A DNA stretch of 49,628 nt from Spirochaetota bacterium (GTDB taxonomy: Bacteria; Spirochaetota; Brachyspiria; Brachyspirales; JACRPF01): positions 120,153 through 169,780 of the forward strand of contig JBBTBY010000027.1 of NCBI GenBank assembly GCA_038043445.1, in the 5' to 3' direction. Both the position numbers and the translations under genes were made by a program. Position 1 is the first letter of the stretch; each line of letters begins with the position of its first letter. The notes beneath the pieces were generated by a model, which ran no database searches, was not told the DNA's origin, and saw only the letters and a list, made by a program, of their open reading frames with translations. Shown one piece after another: positions 17,489-25,540 of the stretch.

Positions 17489-18826
17489 ATGGTGGGGAAA
17501 AAAGGGAAGCCGTCCGATAAAATAGTCCGTCATGTCACGGCTTCACAAAAGACCGGTCTATCGCTTCGCCGGCGCGCCGAGATCGCCGTTCGGAAAAACG
17601 ATGAGAATGCACCGGCTCCGACCCGAAAAAGATCAGCCCGTGAGATCGATATGATGCTCCATGAACTTCGGGTGCATCAGGCCGAGCTCGAAATGCAAAA
17701 CGAGGAATTGCGCCGCTCACAGGCAGAGCTGGATGCCGCCCGCGAGCGGTATTTCGACCTGTACGATATGGCCCCGGTCGGCTACTGCACCATCGACGAA
17801 AAGGGGTATTTCCAGGAGACCAATCTTACCGCCATGAATATGCTGGGTATCGCACGGCGGGCTCCGGTAAAACAAGCGCTCGCTCGCGCTATCCATGATG
17901 AAGACAAGGCAAGCTACGATACGCATCGAAGGCGGCTGTTCGAAACAGGAATGCCGCAGGCGTGTGATGTGCGCATGCTGAAAAAAGACCGCTCGGTATT
18001 CTACGCGCATCTCGAGATGAGGTTTGTAAAGGATGGGACGCCGCCGGTGAGCCGCGTCGTGATCAGCGATATCACCGAACGAAAACATGCGGAAGCGACA
18101 TTGGCACAGGCGGATAAAATGAGCACGCTCGGCATACTTGCCGCCGGCATTTCCCATGAAGTGAATCAGCCGCTCATGGCTATCTCCATGGCGCTTGACA
18201 ATCTTTCCATGAAAGCACACGACGCCGGATATGTCATGGCGAAGATCGACGCGATGAGGTCGTATATCCAGCGCATTACAAAGATCATCGACAGTGTTCG
18301 ATCCTTCGCGCGTGAACCGAGGGATGATGCGCCGGGTTCATCGTTCTCACCGAATGAGAGCGTCCGCAATGTTCTCTCAATGGTGGAAGAGCAGTATCGC
18401 GTCAATGCGATAGCGCTCGTGATCTCGCTCAGCGAATCGCTCCCGGCGGTGAACGGTAACATGAACCGTTTTGAGCAGGTGGTACTCAATCTCCTTACCA
18501 ATGCGGCGTATGCGGTACACCAGAAAACCCTGGCCGCCGGACCGGATTATCACGGGGAAATATCGATCGTTACCGAACAGAAAGACACTTCTGTTGTCAT
18601 GCATATCCGCGACAACGGCATCGGCATGTCGGAAGAAGTGAAAGGCCGCCTTTTTACCCCGTTCTTCACCACAAAACCGACGGGGGAGGGCACCGGTATG
18701 GGACTGTCGATCATCTACGGCATCGTGAAGGGAATGCGCGGAACGATTTCGGTTGAAAGCGTGCCCGGAAGTCACACAGAATTCACGGTCGCACTGCCGG
18801 TAACGTCGGGCCAGACTGCCCGGTGA
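17489..18826 (+). CDS. PAS-containing sensor histidine kinase
   Basis: 445 residues, no membrane segments. A basic N terminus and coiled coil (about 45-85, 'DMMLHELRVHQAELEMQNEE') precede a PAS domain (about 90-200). The phosphoacceptor His is in 'GILAAGISHEVNQPLMAIS', the ATPase N box in 'QVVLNLLTNAAYAV', then 'DNGIGM' and 'GTGMGLSIIYGI'. The 'HEVNQPL' box is typical of HisKA kinases of the NtrB/DctB type. It follows the CheB-CheR-PAS gene by 29 bases with GGAG before the ATG, so the two are one transcription unit. No response regulator is adjacent on this strand; the divergent phosphorelay regulators are candidates. Confidence 0.9.
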   Translation: MVGKKGKPSDKIVRHVTASQKTGLSLRRRAEIAVRKNDENAPAPTRKRSAREIDMMLHELRVHQAELEMQNEELRRSQAELDAARERYFDLYDMAPVGYCTIDEKGYFQETNLTAMNMLGIARRAPVKQALARAIHDEDKASYDTHRRRLFETGMPQACDVRMLKKDRSVFYAHLEMRFVKDGTPPVSRVVISDITERKHAEATLAQADKMSTLGILAAGISHEVNQPLMAISMALDNLSMKAHDAGYVMAKIDAMRSYIQRITKIIDSVRSFAREPRDDAPGSSFSPNESVRNVLSMVEEQYRVNAIALVISLSESLPAVNGNMNRFEQVVLNLLTNAAYAVHQKTLAAGPDYHGEISIVTEQKDTSVVMHIRDNGIGMSEEVKGRLFTPFFTTKPTGEGTGMGLSIIYGIVKGMRGTISVESVPGSHTEFTVALPVTSGQTAR

Positions 18827-18850
18827 TCAATTCGCTTGCATTCGTCCGCG

Positions 18851-19705
18851 TCAGCTCGTTTCTCGGTGTATATAGCGTGTATTAACGCTCGTGATCTTCA
18901 CATCATCCGTGCCGGCTATCGCTTGGAGAAGTTTTTCGGCCGCGTCCGCCGCGAACTGTTCCACGTCGAATCCGATGGTGCTCATGCGCGGCGTAAAACA
19001 ACGCGAGAACTCTGTGTCATAAAAACCGATGACGGAGATATCGCCGGGGATCGAGAGCTTTTTATCGGCAATAGCCCTGATGGCGCCTACGGCGGTGTAA
19101 TCCGAACTGCAGATGACCGCGTCCACCGGCTTGTTCTCGGATAATATCTTCTGCATCGCCAGAAAACCGCTGGTGCAGGTGTCTTCAACAAGGAATACCG
19201 GCCGCTCGGCGCTCTGTATGCCGTTTATCCCAAGCGCGAATTCGAACGCATTGCGCCTCTCGGTGCCCTCGTATACGTCTTTGAGCGCCAGTTGGATAAG
19301 GTTCTTTTTCTGATGCCGATGCACTAAGTGGTACACGGCATCGTTTATGCCGCTTCGCACATCGAAAAGAACATGGTCCGCTCCGTGTATCCCGGCATAA
19401 CTTCCGGCGACCACAAGCGGTATCTGTGCGGCAATGATGCGGTTAAGCGCCTGATAATTTCCCGGCATCGGAATGACGATGACACCGCCTGCCCTGCGGG
19501 CGATAAGCGCATCGATGAAAAGTCCTTCTGTCTGCGGATCATTGGCGGCGTGGAAAGCGGCCAATTCGATATTGCGTTTGATGAACTGCGTATGAATGGC
19601 CGAAGCGAGGAGATGCGAGACAAGCGAATTGTCGGAGATCAAGAGGCCGGCGACGCCGTTCGTTCTGCGTTTCCTTCTTGTCGGCGAACGAGGACGGCGC
19701 GGCAT
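18851..19705 (-). CDS. LacI/GalR-type effector-binding domain lacking the DNA-binding domain
   Basis: 284 residues matching the periplasmic-binding-protein-like effector half of LacI/GalR regulators: 'GLLISDNSLVSHLLASAIH' at the start, 'VDAVICSSDYTAVGAIRAI' and 'ISVIGFYDTEF' later. A complete regulator is about 330-350 residues with a 50-60 residue N-terminal helix-turn-helix; here there is only an Arg-rich stub (MPRRPRSPTRRKRRTN) where the hinge should be. The frame has no ribosome binding site and is in the same frame as the superoxide reductase gene upstream, separated from its TGA by three codons. It could be a decayed regulator, a co-regulator without DNA binding, or the tail of a former fusion. 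Function cannot be assigned. Confidence 0.6.
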   Translation of the reverse strand: MPRRPRSPTRRKRRTNGVAGLLISDNSLVSHLLASAIHTQFIKRNIELAAFHAANDPQTEGLFIDALIARRAGGVIVIPMPGNYQALNRIIAAQIPLVVAGSYAGIHGADHVLFDVRSGINDAVYHLVHRHQKKNLIQLALKDVYEGTERRNAFEFALGINGIQSAERPVFLVEDTCTSGFLAMQKILSENKPVDAVICSSDYTAVGAIRAIADKKLSIPGDISVIGFYDTEFSRCFTPRMSTIGFDVEQFAADAAEKLLQAIAGTDDVKITSVNTRYIHRETS

Positions 19706-19714
19706 CGGGGCGGC

Positions 19715-20149
19715 TCAGACCATTACCGAAGACATCCAATGGCCGTGAAGATTGCAGAATTCCACCGCGCTGATCGTTCCCGAAAAATCCTTGAAATGAA
19801 CACCGGCGGCGGCATAGACGCCGTTGGGTGTGAGCAGCGCACGCGTTACGTGCTTGTCATTCTGATAGACATCGATGAATTGAATGTAGTGCTTTTCCTC
19901 CATCGGATGAAGCACCTCGCCGATACGTATATGCGCATCGCCGCAATTCTCGGGGATAAGCCCGCATGTCTTTGACACCTCTATCTGCGGGATATGCTTG
20001 ACCGCCGCTTCCTTGCTCTTCTCGGCAGAATCCGTGAAAACAGAATCGTTCTGCTCGAAGACCGCGTTGGGCGAACGGCATACCGGGCAGCTGTCCGCGG
20101 ACTTTTCGAACTCGATGTGATTGCAGTTCTGACAGACGTACAGTTTCAT
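19715..20149 (-). CDS. dfx: Desulfoferrodoxin-type superoxide reductase
   Basis: 144 residues from the ATG at 20149, which has GGAGG 6 bases upstream; the open frame extends further but without a start signal. An N-terminal rubredoxin-like iron knuckle has CQNC and CPVC pairs. The C-terminal neelaredoxin domain shows the expected ligands of the Fe(His)4Cys centre: His in 'KHIPQIEV', two His in 'HPMEEKHYIQF', and Cys plus His in 'CNLHGHW'. The enzyme reduces superoxide to peroxide without releasing oxygen and is characteristic of anaerobes and microaerophiles. A 13-base palindrome lies 39 bases before the start. The last codon is followed by a TGA and then, in frame, the LacI-like domain. Confidence 0.9.
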   Translation of the reverse strand: MKLYVCQNCNHIEFEKSADSCPVCRSPNAVFEQNDSVFTDSAEKSKEAAVKHIPQIEVSKTCGLIPENCGDAHIRIGEVLHPMEEKHYIQFIDVYQNDKHVTRALLTPNGVYAAAGVHFKDFSGTISAVEFCNLHGHWMSSVMV

Positions 20150-20187
20150 TTGTTCCTCCAGGGCGTGTGGCGTCGCCGACAAATACA

Positions 20188-20200
20188 ATGCAATTTGCAT
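20188..20200. promoter_or_regulatory. 13-bp perfect palindrome upstream of superoxide reductase
   Basis: ATGCAATTTGCAT is a perfect inverted repeat (six-base arms around one base) 39 bases before the dfx start codon. Its size and position suit a repressor operator. It does not match the Fur or PerR consensus I know, and no clear -10/-35 pair is adjacent. Confidence 0.35.
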
Positions 20201-20335
20201 GCCGATGATGGGATAGTTCGGGTGTGCGGTGTATATGAAATTGTAAGGTAAAACGCTGCTCATGTTGAGGTGAAACATGCATGGAATGAGGGGACTTTAA
20301 ACCCCTGTTAACAATACGAGCAGGCGTGACGCTCG

Positions 20336-21199
20336 CTATCGGTTCTTTTTCGCGTATTGCGACGGCGGCATCCCCGTTTTCTTCTTGAACAAGGCGCTGA
20401 AATAATAGATATTATCAAAACCGCACTGTATCGATACTTCCGTTACCCGTACCCCTTTCGCAAGGAGCTCCTTCGCTCGTTCCATTCGTACATCGTTCAC
20501 GTACATGATGGGCGATGTGCCGACGATCTCCTTGAAACGCCTGCTCACATAAGCGGGGGTAAGTCCCGACATGTCGGCGAGCATGCCGAGCGTTATCGGT
20601 GAATCACTGTGGGCATCGATGTATTCGCGCAGCTGATCGATGGGCTCTTCGACAGCGGCCGCTCCGGTGCGGTGACGTGTGATGATGGTGAAAAGCTCCA
20701 TGACATGGTAGTAGATCATCCTGTCGGCGAATTTGTTGGATGAATCGAGTTCGGTATGGATGCGACGGAATACCGGGAGCGATCCCGGTACTCGATGCAG
20801 CACGCTGTAGCTTGCAAGCTTCAACTCCGCGACGATGTCCGCCATATCGGCGTTGACCTGCTCCGACATGCCGTTCGCCGTCGGATCGCCCCCATTGATA
20901 TACGGCTTGGGTGTACCGGCATCGACATGGAATCCGAGCCAATAGTAGGATACCTTGCCTTTCATCACGAATTCATGGTTATAGTTCGGTGCGGTGATAA
21001 GGATGTCGTCGGATTCAATCTCAAGCGCCGGTACATCCTTCGACAGCGTGAGCGTTCCACTCCCGTTGAAAAAGTAGAATATCTCATACCCGCTGTGGCG
21101 ATGGACCGGGACTGTATCGTCCCTGCTGTTCTCGTGCATGCCGAAATGGGTGAGCGAAGTGAAATTCTCACGGGGGAGTATCTTGTAGAAATTCTTCAC
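20336..21199 (-). CDS. AraC-family transcriptional regulator with cupin sensor domain
   Basis: 287 residues. The N-terminal half is a cupin-type beta-barrel with 'VPVHRHSGYEIFYFFNGSGTLTL', typical of sugar-sensing AraC proteins. The C-terminal 100 residues hold two helix-turn-helix motifs: 'ITLGMLADMSGLTPAYVSRRFKEIVG' and 'RVTEVSIQCGFDNIYYFSALFKKKTGMPPSQYAK'. The start is a GTG at 21199 only 7 bases after a strong -10 hexamer, so the mRNA may be leaderless; an ATG at 21139 is the alternative. It lies downstream of, and on the same strand as, the glycoside hydrolase genes and is the best candidate for their regulator (inference from position and family). Confidence 0.9.
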   Translation of the reverse strand: MKNFYKILPRENFTSLTHFGMHENSRDDTVPVHRHSGYEIFYFFNGSGTLTLSKDVPALEIESDDILITAPNYNHEFVMKGKVSYYWLGFHVDAGTPKPYINGGDPTANGMSEQVNADMADIVAELKLASYSVLHRVPGSLPVFRRIHTELDSSNKFADRMIYYHVMELFTIITRHRTGAAAVEEPIDQLREYIDAHSDSPITLGMLADMSGLTPAYVSRRFKEIVGTSPIMYVNDVRMERAKELLAKGVRVTEVSIQCGFDNIYYFSALFKKKTGMPPSQYAKKNR

Positions 21200-21206
21200 A
21201 AAGGCG

Positions 21207-21235
21207 AGTATACAACAGCCCCGGGGAAATGTAAA
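21207..21235 (-). promoter_or_regulatory. Strong sigma70-like promoter of the AraC gene, leaderless geometry
   Basis: Minus strand: TTTACA (21235-21230, 5/6), 17-base spacer, TATACT (21212-21207, 5/6). The predicted transcription start falls at about 21200, adjacent to the GTG start codon. The spacer contains the palindrome CCCCGGGG, which could be an operator. Confidence 0.6.
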
Positions 21236-21362
21236 TTTAAGTGATCATGGCTCGGCGAACCGTGCGGGCATATTCGCGAGCGGCAGACCATGGAGCGAAT
21301 AGGATCGATGAGCGCGTCGACGAAGGGGATTACACTGGCTTAAAACAGCCGCAGCACCGGTA

Positions 21363-23180
21363 TCATTTCGCAAAGATCTTGACATCCCCTTTTGAGAACG
21401 GCCCCGGATGTTCAATGCGATTATCGACAATTCGAACCTCATCGGACTCCCACACGGTGATGCCGTATCCCGATGGAAGACCAAACATTTCGCCGGCGCG
21501 TGCGCTATTCTTCATGTTCGCTTCGCGAATAACATTGCTTTGGACCAGTATGTCCTTCGCACCGTATACATGTACACCGTCGACGCTCGATCCTTCTATC
21601 ACATTTCCGATTATTGCGATCGATGTGTTTTGCCTGGGGAAGGGATTTTCCCATGTACCGGGCGAAGAGGCGGCACAGATCGAAATAGCCCCGGGAATAG
21701 TTCCCAGCGTCGGCGACAGCATCGCCTTGCTCTGGCCGATGCTGCGGATAACATTACCGACTATCGTAACGTCGGATACCCACCCGGATTCGGACCAATA
21801 AGGATAACTATGCCCAAGCCGTATCGCGGCGTATTTCACCCGCTCTATCGTATTCCCCTCCACACGTCCATGCGAAGCCATGAGCCGCAGTCCCATAGCC
21901 CGATGATCGTGAAAGTAATTGCTCCGGATAATATAGCCGGGAGCGTCGATCGAAGGGAAACACACCCCGTCTCCCGGACTGAGCGGACGCGAGATCGGTC
22001 TCTCTACGCCGATCTCACAAACCTGGAATCGACCGCTTTTTGGGAAATTCCACTGCCTTCTGATATCCGACGAAATGGCGGCCCACGTCAGATCGGGGTG
22101 ATTCGTAGCGTATGAAGAGAGCGCGACCTCGTCAGCGATCTCAAAATTCCCGAACTTGAGCAGGCGCACCGTATCTCCGCGCTTAAGCAGCGACATGTTC
22201 CGATGGGAAAATGGGGATATATCCGTTAGCAACAGCCGCGTCGGCGAGGGGTTTGAAATCACCATCATAGCGATACCATGGATGTTGACCGAATCATCTC
22301 CCATGAACGAGAAATCGCAATTTTCAAGTACCGGACCGCGGTTCGCGATGGCGTAGTTGAATCCGTCGGCGCAGGTGGAGAGAAGGCGAGGGTCGACAGC
22401 GCCCGCCGGTGTCGGTCCCGGGTATATCTTGTAGCTGAAATAATTGCTTCCGGTAAGCCAGCGGCAGCAAACGCCAAGGTCAGGTGATGACAGGATATGT
22501 ACATTCACCAGGGAGACAGTATCAGATGTCCGAAAATAGACCGCCATAGCTGGTCGCCGCTTGCTCAGTACAAGATGATCGCCGACCGACAATTCCGCAA
22601 GATCGAGCTCAGCGGGACTTCGGGATATCAATGTGCCGCTGCGAGGACTCGCGATCTCATTTTTCTCGAAATAGGCATCATGCAGTCCTTCTTTCCACCT
22701 GCGCGTCTTGTTATCAAAGAACCATGCTGTCGTCGGCGCGAAATTACTTCCCACCGATGGATAGCCGTCATGTATCTCATAACCGATCCGGTGCTGATCG
22801 TCGCTGATCGAGACGACCGTCGCTTGAGTGAAAGGCAAAGGGTCATAGTCTATCGTGAAATTCCTGAGCGTTACGTTCGACGAGTCGATCACTGCGAAGA
22901 CCGCGTCCGGTGCGGCATTGAGAAGTACCGTATTCGATCCGGCCCCTTCGATCACAAGGTTATTCGCCCGGGAAACAGTCACCCGCGAACCGTCGATGAA
23001 AAAACGGCCTGCCGGCAGAACGACCGTTGCTTTTTTAGCCGCTATTGCCTCGTCGACCATTCGCTGAAGCGGTATCCGCTCCGGCTGTGGCGCTGCAGGG
23101 GACGCGGCAATGCCCAGGAAAATGCATACCGCAACAGGAATCGATCGATAGACTATACTGCTCCTGAAGGAACTTGTCAT
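21363..23180 (-). CDS. Secreted right-handed parallel beta-helix protein
   Basis: 605 residues from the ATG at 23180, preceded by GAGGAG. A Sec signal peptide (about 1-31, basic start, core 'IPVAVCIFLGIAASPA') is followed by short beta-strand rungs: 'NLVIEGAGSNTVLL', 'NVTLRNFTIDY', 'ILVQSNVIREANM', 'VRIVDNRI'. These rungs are typical of pectate-lyase-like beta-helix folds. No catalytic residues can be assigned, so it may be a polysaccharide lyase, an epimerase-like enzyme or a glycan-binding protein. It has its own promoter at 23215-23243. Its position between the AraC regulator and the URO-D pair places it in the hemicellulose locus. Confidence 0.8.
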   Translation of the reverse strand: MTSSFRSSIVYRSIPVAVCIFLGIAASPAAPQPERIPLQRMVDEAIAAKKATVVLPAGRFFIDGSRVTVSRANNLVIEGAGSNTVLLNAAPDAVFAVIDSSNVTLRNFTIDYDPLPFTQATVVSISDDQHRIGYEIHDGYPSVGSNFAPTTAWFFDNKTRRWKEGLHDAYFEKNEIASPRSGTLISRSPAELDLAELSVGDHLVLSKRRPAMAVYFRTSDTVSLVNVHILSSPDLGVCCRWLTGSNYFSYKIYPGPTPAGAVDPRLLSTCADGFNYAIANRGPVLENCDFSFMGDDSVNIHGIAMMVISNPSPTRLLLTDISPFSHRNMSLLKRGDTVRLLKFGNFEIADEVALSSYATNHPDLTWAAISSDIRRQWNFPKSGRFQVCEIGVERPISRPLSPGDGVCFPSIDAPGYIIRSNYFHDHRAMGLRLMASHGRVEGNTIERVKYAAIRLGHSYPYWSESGWVSDVTIVGNVIRSIGQSKAMLSPTLGTIPGAISICAASSPGTWENPFPRQNTSIAIIGNVIEGSSVDGVHVYGAKDILVQSNVIREANMKNSARAGEMFGLPSGYGITVWESDEVRIVDNRIEHPGPFSKGDVKIFAK

Positions 23181-23214
23181 TTGTTTTTTCTCCTCGATCT
23201 TGTCCGTACATTTC

Positions 23215-23243
23215 ACTATAGCCTTGAATAAATTCCGCGTCAA
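23215..23243 (-). promoter_or_regulatory. sigma70-like promoter of the beta-helix gene
   Basis: Minus strand: TTGACG (23243-23238, 5/6), 17-base spacer, TATAGT (23220-23215, 5/6). Transcription would start near 23208, about 28 bases before the start codon. This makes the beta-helix gene separately expressed from the URO-D genes upstream. Confidence 0.65.
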
Positions 23244-23284
23244 GGCGGCTGAACGACAGGCGGCTAAACGAATCGAGCCCTTCC

Positions 23285-24310
23285 CTATCGTAGGGCTTCC
23301 ACCGCTTCGATGAGCGCCTTCACGTTCTGGAACGGCGCATCGTTCTCTATCTCGATATAGAATATCCCGCCGCCGCCCATGCGGTGATAGATGTCCGCAT
23401 AGCGCTTCACCTGCGCACGTATCTCATCCGGAGTCCCGAGCGGCACCAGATGCTGACGGTCCGGATGCAGGTATGCCGTTACTTTGTGCTTGCGGCATTT
23501 TTCCGCGAAGTCGTTCTCGTCATAACGATTCACCTGATGCCACACGCCGTCGACGCCCATGTCGATGAGCTCATCCATGATGGGGCCGAGTGCCCCGCAG
23601 GAATGGAAGAACACACGGCGCTTCGCCTCTTTTATACGGGCGAAAAGCTTTTCATATCGCGGACGGTATACGTCGCGGAATATCTCCGGCGATATGACAG
23701 GCCCGTTCTGAAATCCCCAGTCGTCCCCGAACATGATGACATCCGCACCGACGGCGATCTGATGATCGCAGAATGCGGTCATATAATCAACGAGGCGGTC
23801 GAGGAGAATGAAGAACCGTTCGTCGCGGGTATAGAGGTCGACAAGTACGTCGTCCATCGGGCGCAATGCGCACATGCGTTCAAAGAGCGAAAGCCCTCCG
23901 CGGAAGAGAAGATGCGTCGCCTTGAGCGCATCGTTGCGTTCGCGCTCAAGTCCGGCGTTCTCGGAATTCAGCGATGGCGGCGGAGGGAAGGTATAGCTGT
24001 CAAGCGCCGACCAGTCGGCAAGCGGATACTTTTTTGCATGGCCTTGTATCCCGAAGAGCGAGTATTCCATCGTAGTGCCCCATGCGTCGACACGGGATTC
24101 GAAATATGAGCCGTCAGGGCGTATACTGCCGGGGGGCGGGGCAGGGATGCTTGAGAAAACATCGGGGGAATCGCCGGGATGCGCACGGAAAAGATCGAGG
24201 AGCTTTTCGCCGTGCACGTGCAATCCGGCAGGCGACGGGTGATAGACGAGCGGTATGCGGTCGGGGCTGTCGAATTCGAATGCCCGCAGCATCCGTTCAC
24301 GGGGCGTCAT
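23285..24310 (-). CDS. Uroporphyrinogen-decarboxylase-like (URO-D/MtaA superfamily) protein
   Basis: 341 residues starting at 24310, where the ATG overlaps the preceding URO-D stop by 4 bases; the longer frame to 24337 would overlap more. The TIM-barrel family is recognised from 'RERMLRAFEFDSPDRIPL' at the N terminus, 'GADVIMFGDDWGFQNGPVISPEIFRDVY' in the middle and the metal-binding-like 'FFHSCGALGPIMDELIDMGVDG'. True heme-pathway HemE enzymes have different N-terminal arginine motifs and occur singly; this resembles the corrinoid methyltransferase (MtaA/CmuA) side of the superfamily. Substrate unknown. Such proteins recur beside glycan-degradation genes in several phyla (from memory), so a role in demethylating plant material is possible but unproven. 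Confidence 0.78.
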   Translation of the reverse strand: MTPRERMLRAFEFDSPDRIPLVYHPSPAGLHVHGEKLLDLFRAHPGDSPDVFSSIPAPPPGSIRPDGSYFESRVDAWGTTMEYSLFGIQGHAKKYPLADWSALDSYTFPPPPSLNSENAGLERERNDALKATHLLFRGGLSLFERMCALRPMDDVLVDLYTRDERFFILLDRLVDYMTAFCDHQIAVGADVIMFGDDWGFQNGPVISPEIFRDVYRPRYEKLFARIKEAKRRVFFHSCGALGPIMDELIDMGVDGVWHQVNRYDENDFAEKCRKHKVTAYLHPDRQHLVPLGTPDEIRAQVKRYADIYHRMGGGGIFYIEIENDAPFQNVKALIEAVEALR

Positions 24311-25431
24311 GCGGTCTTCCCCGCGGCGCAGCGGCATTGCGCGGCAGTGAACATTGCGATGATGTTCTCCGCAGGGACATCATCCTGGATATTGTGCGCC
24401 GGCGCGAGCATGTATCCTGAGTCACGCATCGCTCCAAGCACGTCGACAACCCCTCGGCTTACGCTTTCGGGCGTTCCATTGCGGAGCAGATGCTGCGTAT
24501 CGATGCCGCCGTGAAAGACGAGCTTTTCACCGTATGCGGTCTTGAGCTTTGCCGGCTCCATGTCCCGTACGCCCGGCTGTATCGGATTGAGAATGTCCAC
24601 ACCCGCGTCGATAAGATGCGGTATTATCGGGAATATCGAACCGCAGGAGTGATGAAAGTACGCCGCGTCAGTGAATTGTTTCGTGTATCGTATGCGCTCG
24701 GCGAAATACGGCTTGATGAGCGATTCGAACATGTCCGGCGAGATAAGCGGCCCCTGCTGCGTACCGAAATCGTCGCCGCTCGTGGTGAAGTGAATGTATC
24801 TGCCGACGGCACCGTAGTAGATCTCGATGACGCGCTTCTGATAGGCAAGGATGATATCGAAGAAACGCCGCACGAAGGGCTCGTCGATGGCCATCTTGAG
24901 GAGGAAATCATCATAGCCGCACATCCAGCATCCGAGTTCGAGTACACCGTACACAGGATGCTCTCCGCACACGACATACGGTGTTTCCTCGGAGAGCCGC
25001 TTTGCTTCGATGCGGGATCGTTCTATGAGGGCCTTGTCGATATTCTCCGGTTTCGGCCATGGATAGCGTTCAAGATCGTCGATGGATGCTCCCTGAAGCG
25101 GCGGACCGACGATATCAGCGTACAAACCGGTGTATCGTCGGCGTATGCCCCAGCAATCGACCGTTTCGGTATCGGAAACGCGGCGCGTTAGATCGCTCGC
25201 AGGCTGTATGACAGTACCGACGCGGCGTATATCGATATCAAGATGCGTAAGTATGCGTTCATCGAATTTGGTGTACACACCGGGGCTCGCACCCTCGACC
25301 CCCAGCGCCTCGCGAAGACGCGTCTGTACGTGTTCATTCGCCGATGACAGCGATGTGCCGCCAAGATCGAAGGGTACCCGGTCGACGGGGGCATGGTTGA
25401 GCGTGGCGCTGAAACGTTCCCGGTAATTCAT
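24307..25431 (-). CDS. Uroporphyrinogen-decarboxylase-like (URO-D/MtaA superfamily) protein, tandem partner
   Basis: 374 residues. Signatures: N-terminal 'RERFSATLNHAPVDRVPFDLGG', 'TSGDDFGTQQGPLISPDMFESLIKPYF' and the metal-site-like 'FHHSCGSIFPIIPHLIDAGVDILNPIQP', then 'LVFHGGIDTQ'. It is a distant paralogue of the following gene (same motifs in the same order, clearly different elsewhere), with a 4-base stop-start overlap, so the two are co-translated and may form a heteromeric complex. A 7-base inverted repeat lies 34 bases upstream of the start. It is 109 bases downstream of the SGNH esterase gene. Catalytic activity cannot be named from sequence. Confidence 0.78.
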   Translation of the reverse strand: MNYRERFSATLNHAPVDRVPFDLGGTSLSSANEHVQTRLREALGVEGASPGVYTKFDERILTHLDIDIRRVGTVIQPASDLTRRVSDTETVDCWGIRRRYTGLYADIVGPPLQGASIDDLERYPWPKPENIDKALIERSRIEAKRLSEETPYVVCGEHPVYGVLELGCWMCGYDDFLLKMAIDEPFVRRFFDIILAYQKRVIEIYYGAVGRYIHFTTSGDDFGTQQGPLISPDMFESLIKPYFAERIRYTKQFTDAAYFHHSCGSIFPIIPHLIDAGVDILNPIQPGVRDMEPAKLKTAYGEKLVFHGGIDTQHLLRNGTPESVSRGVVDVLGAMRDSGYMLAPAHNIQDDVPAENIIAMFTAAQCRCAAGKTA

Positions 25432-25464
25432 GGATGATCCTTTTGTCTATGAATACAGGGAATG

Positions 25465-25487
25465 TACTTCCTTAACCCCGGGAAGTA
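25465..25487. promoter_or_regulatory. Inverted repeat upstream of the URO-D pair
   Basis: TACTTCC and GGAAGTA form a perfect 7-base inverted repeat separated by 9 bases, 34 bases before the start of the first URO-D gene. It has no trailing T-run on the minus strand, so an operator is more likely than a terminator for the SGNH gene. The evidence is only symmetry and position. Confidence 0.35.
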
Positions 25488-25540
25488 TTTATGGATTTTT
25501 ATCTAGTATTTACCATATCTTACCGCCCGCATGCGGCAGC

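Noticed and set aside
19715-19717. The TGA between dfx and the LacI-like domain as a selenocysteine codon
   Set aside because: I see no convincing SECIS-like hairpin directly after it, and the position is not a known catalytic site in either family; simple termination or readthrough is more likely.
23285-25431. The URO-D genes as heme-pathway hemE
   Set aside because: There are two diverged coupled copies in a polysaccharide locus, they carry MtaA-like 'HSCG' motifs, and no other heme gene is nearby.
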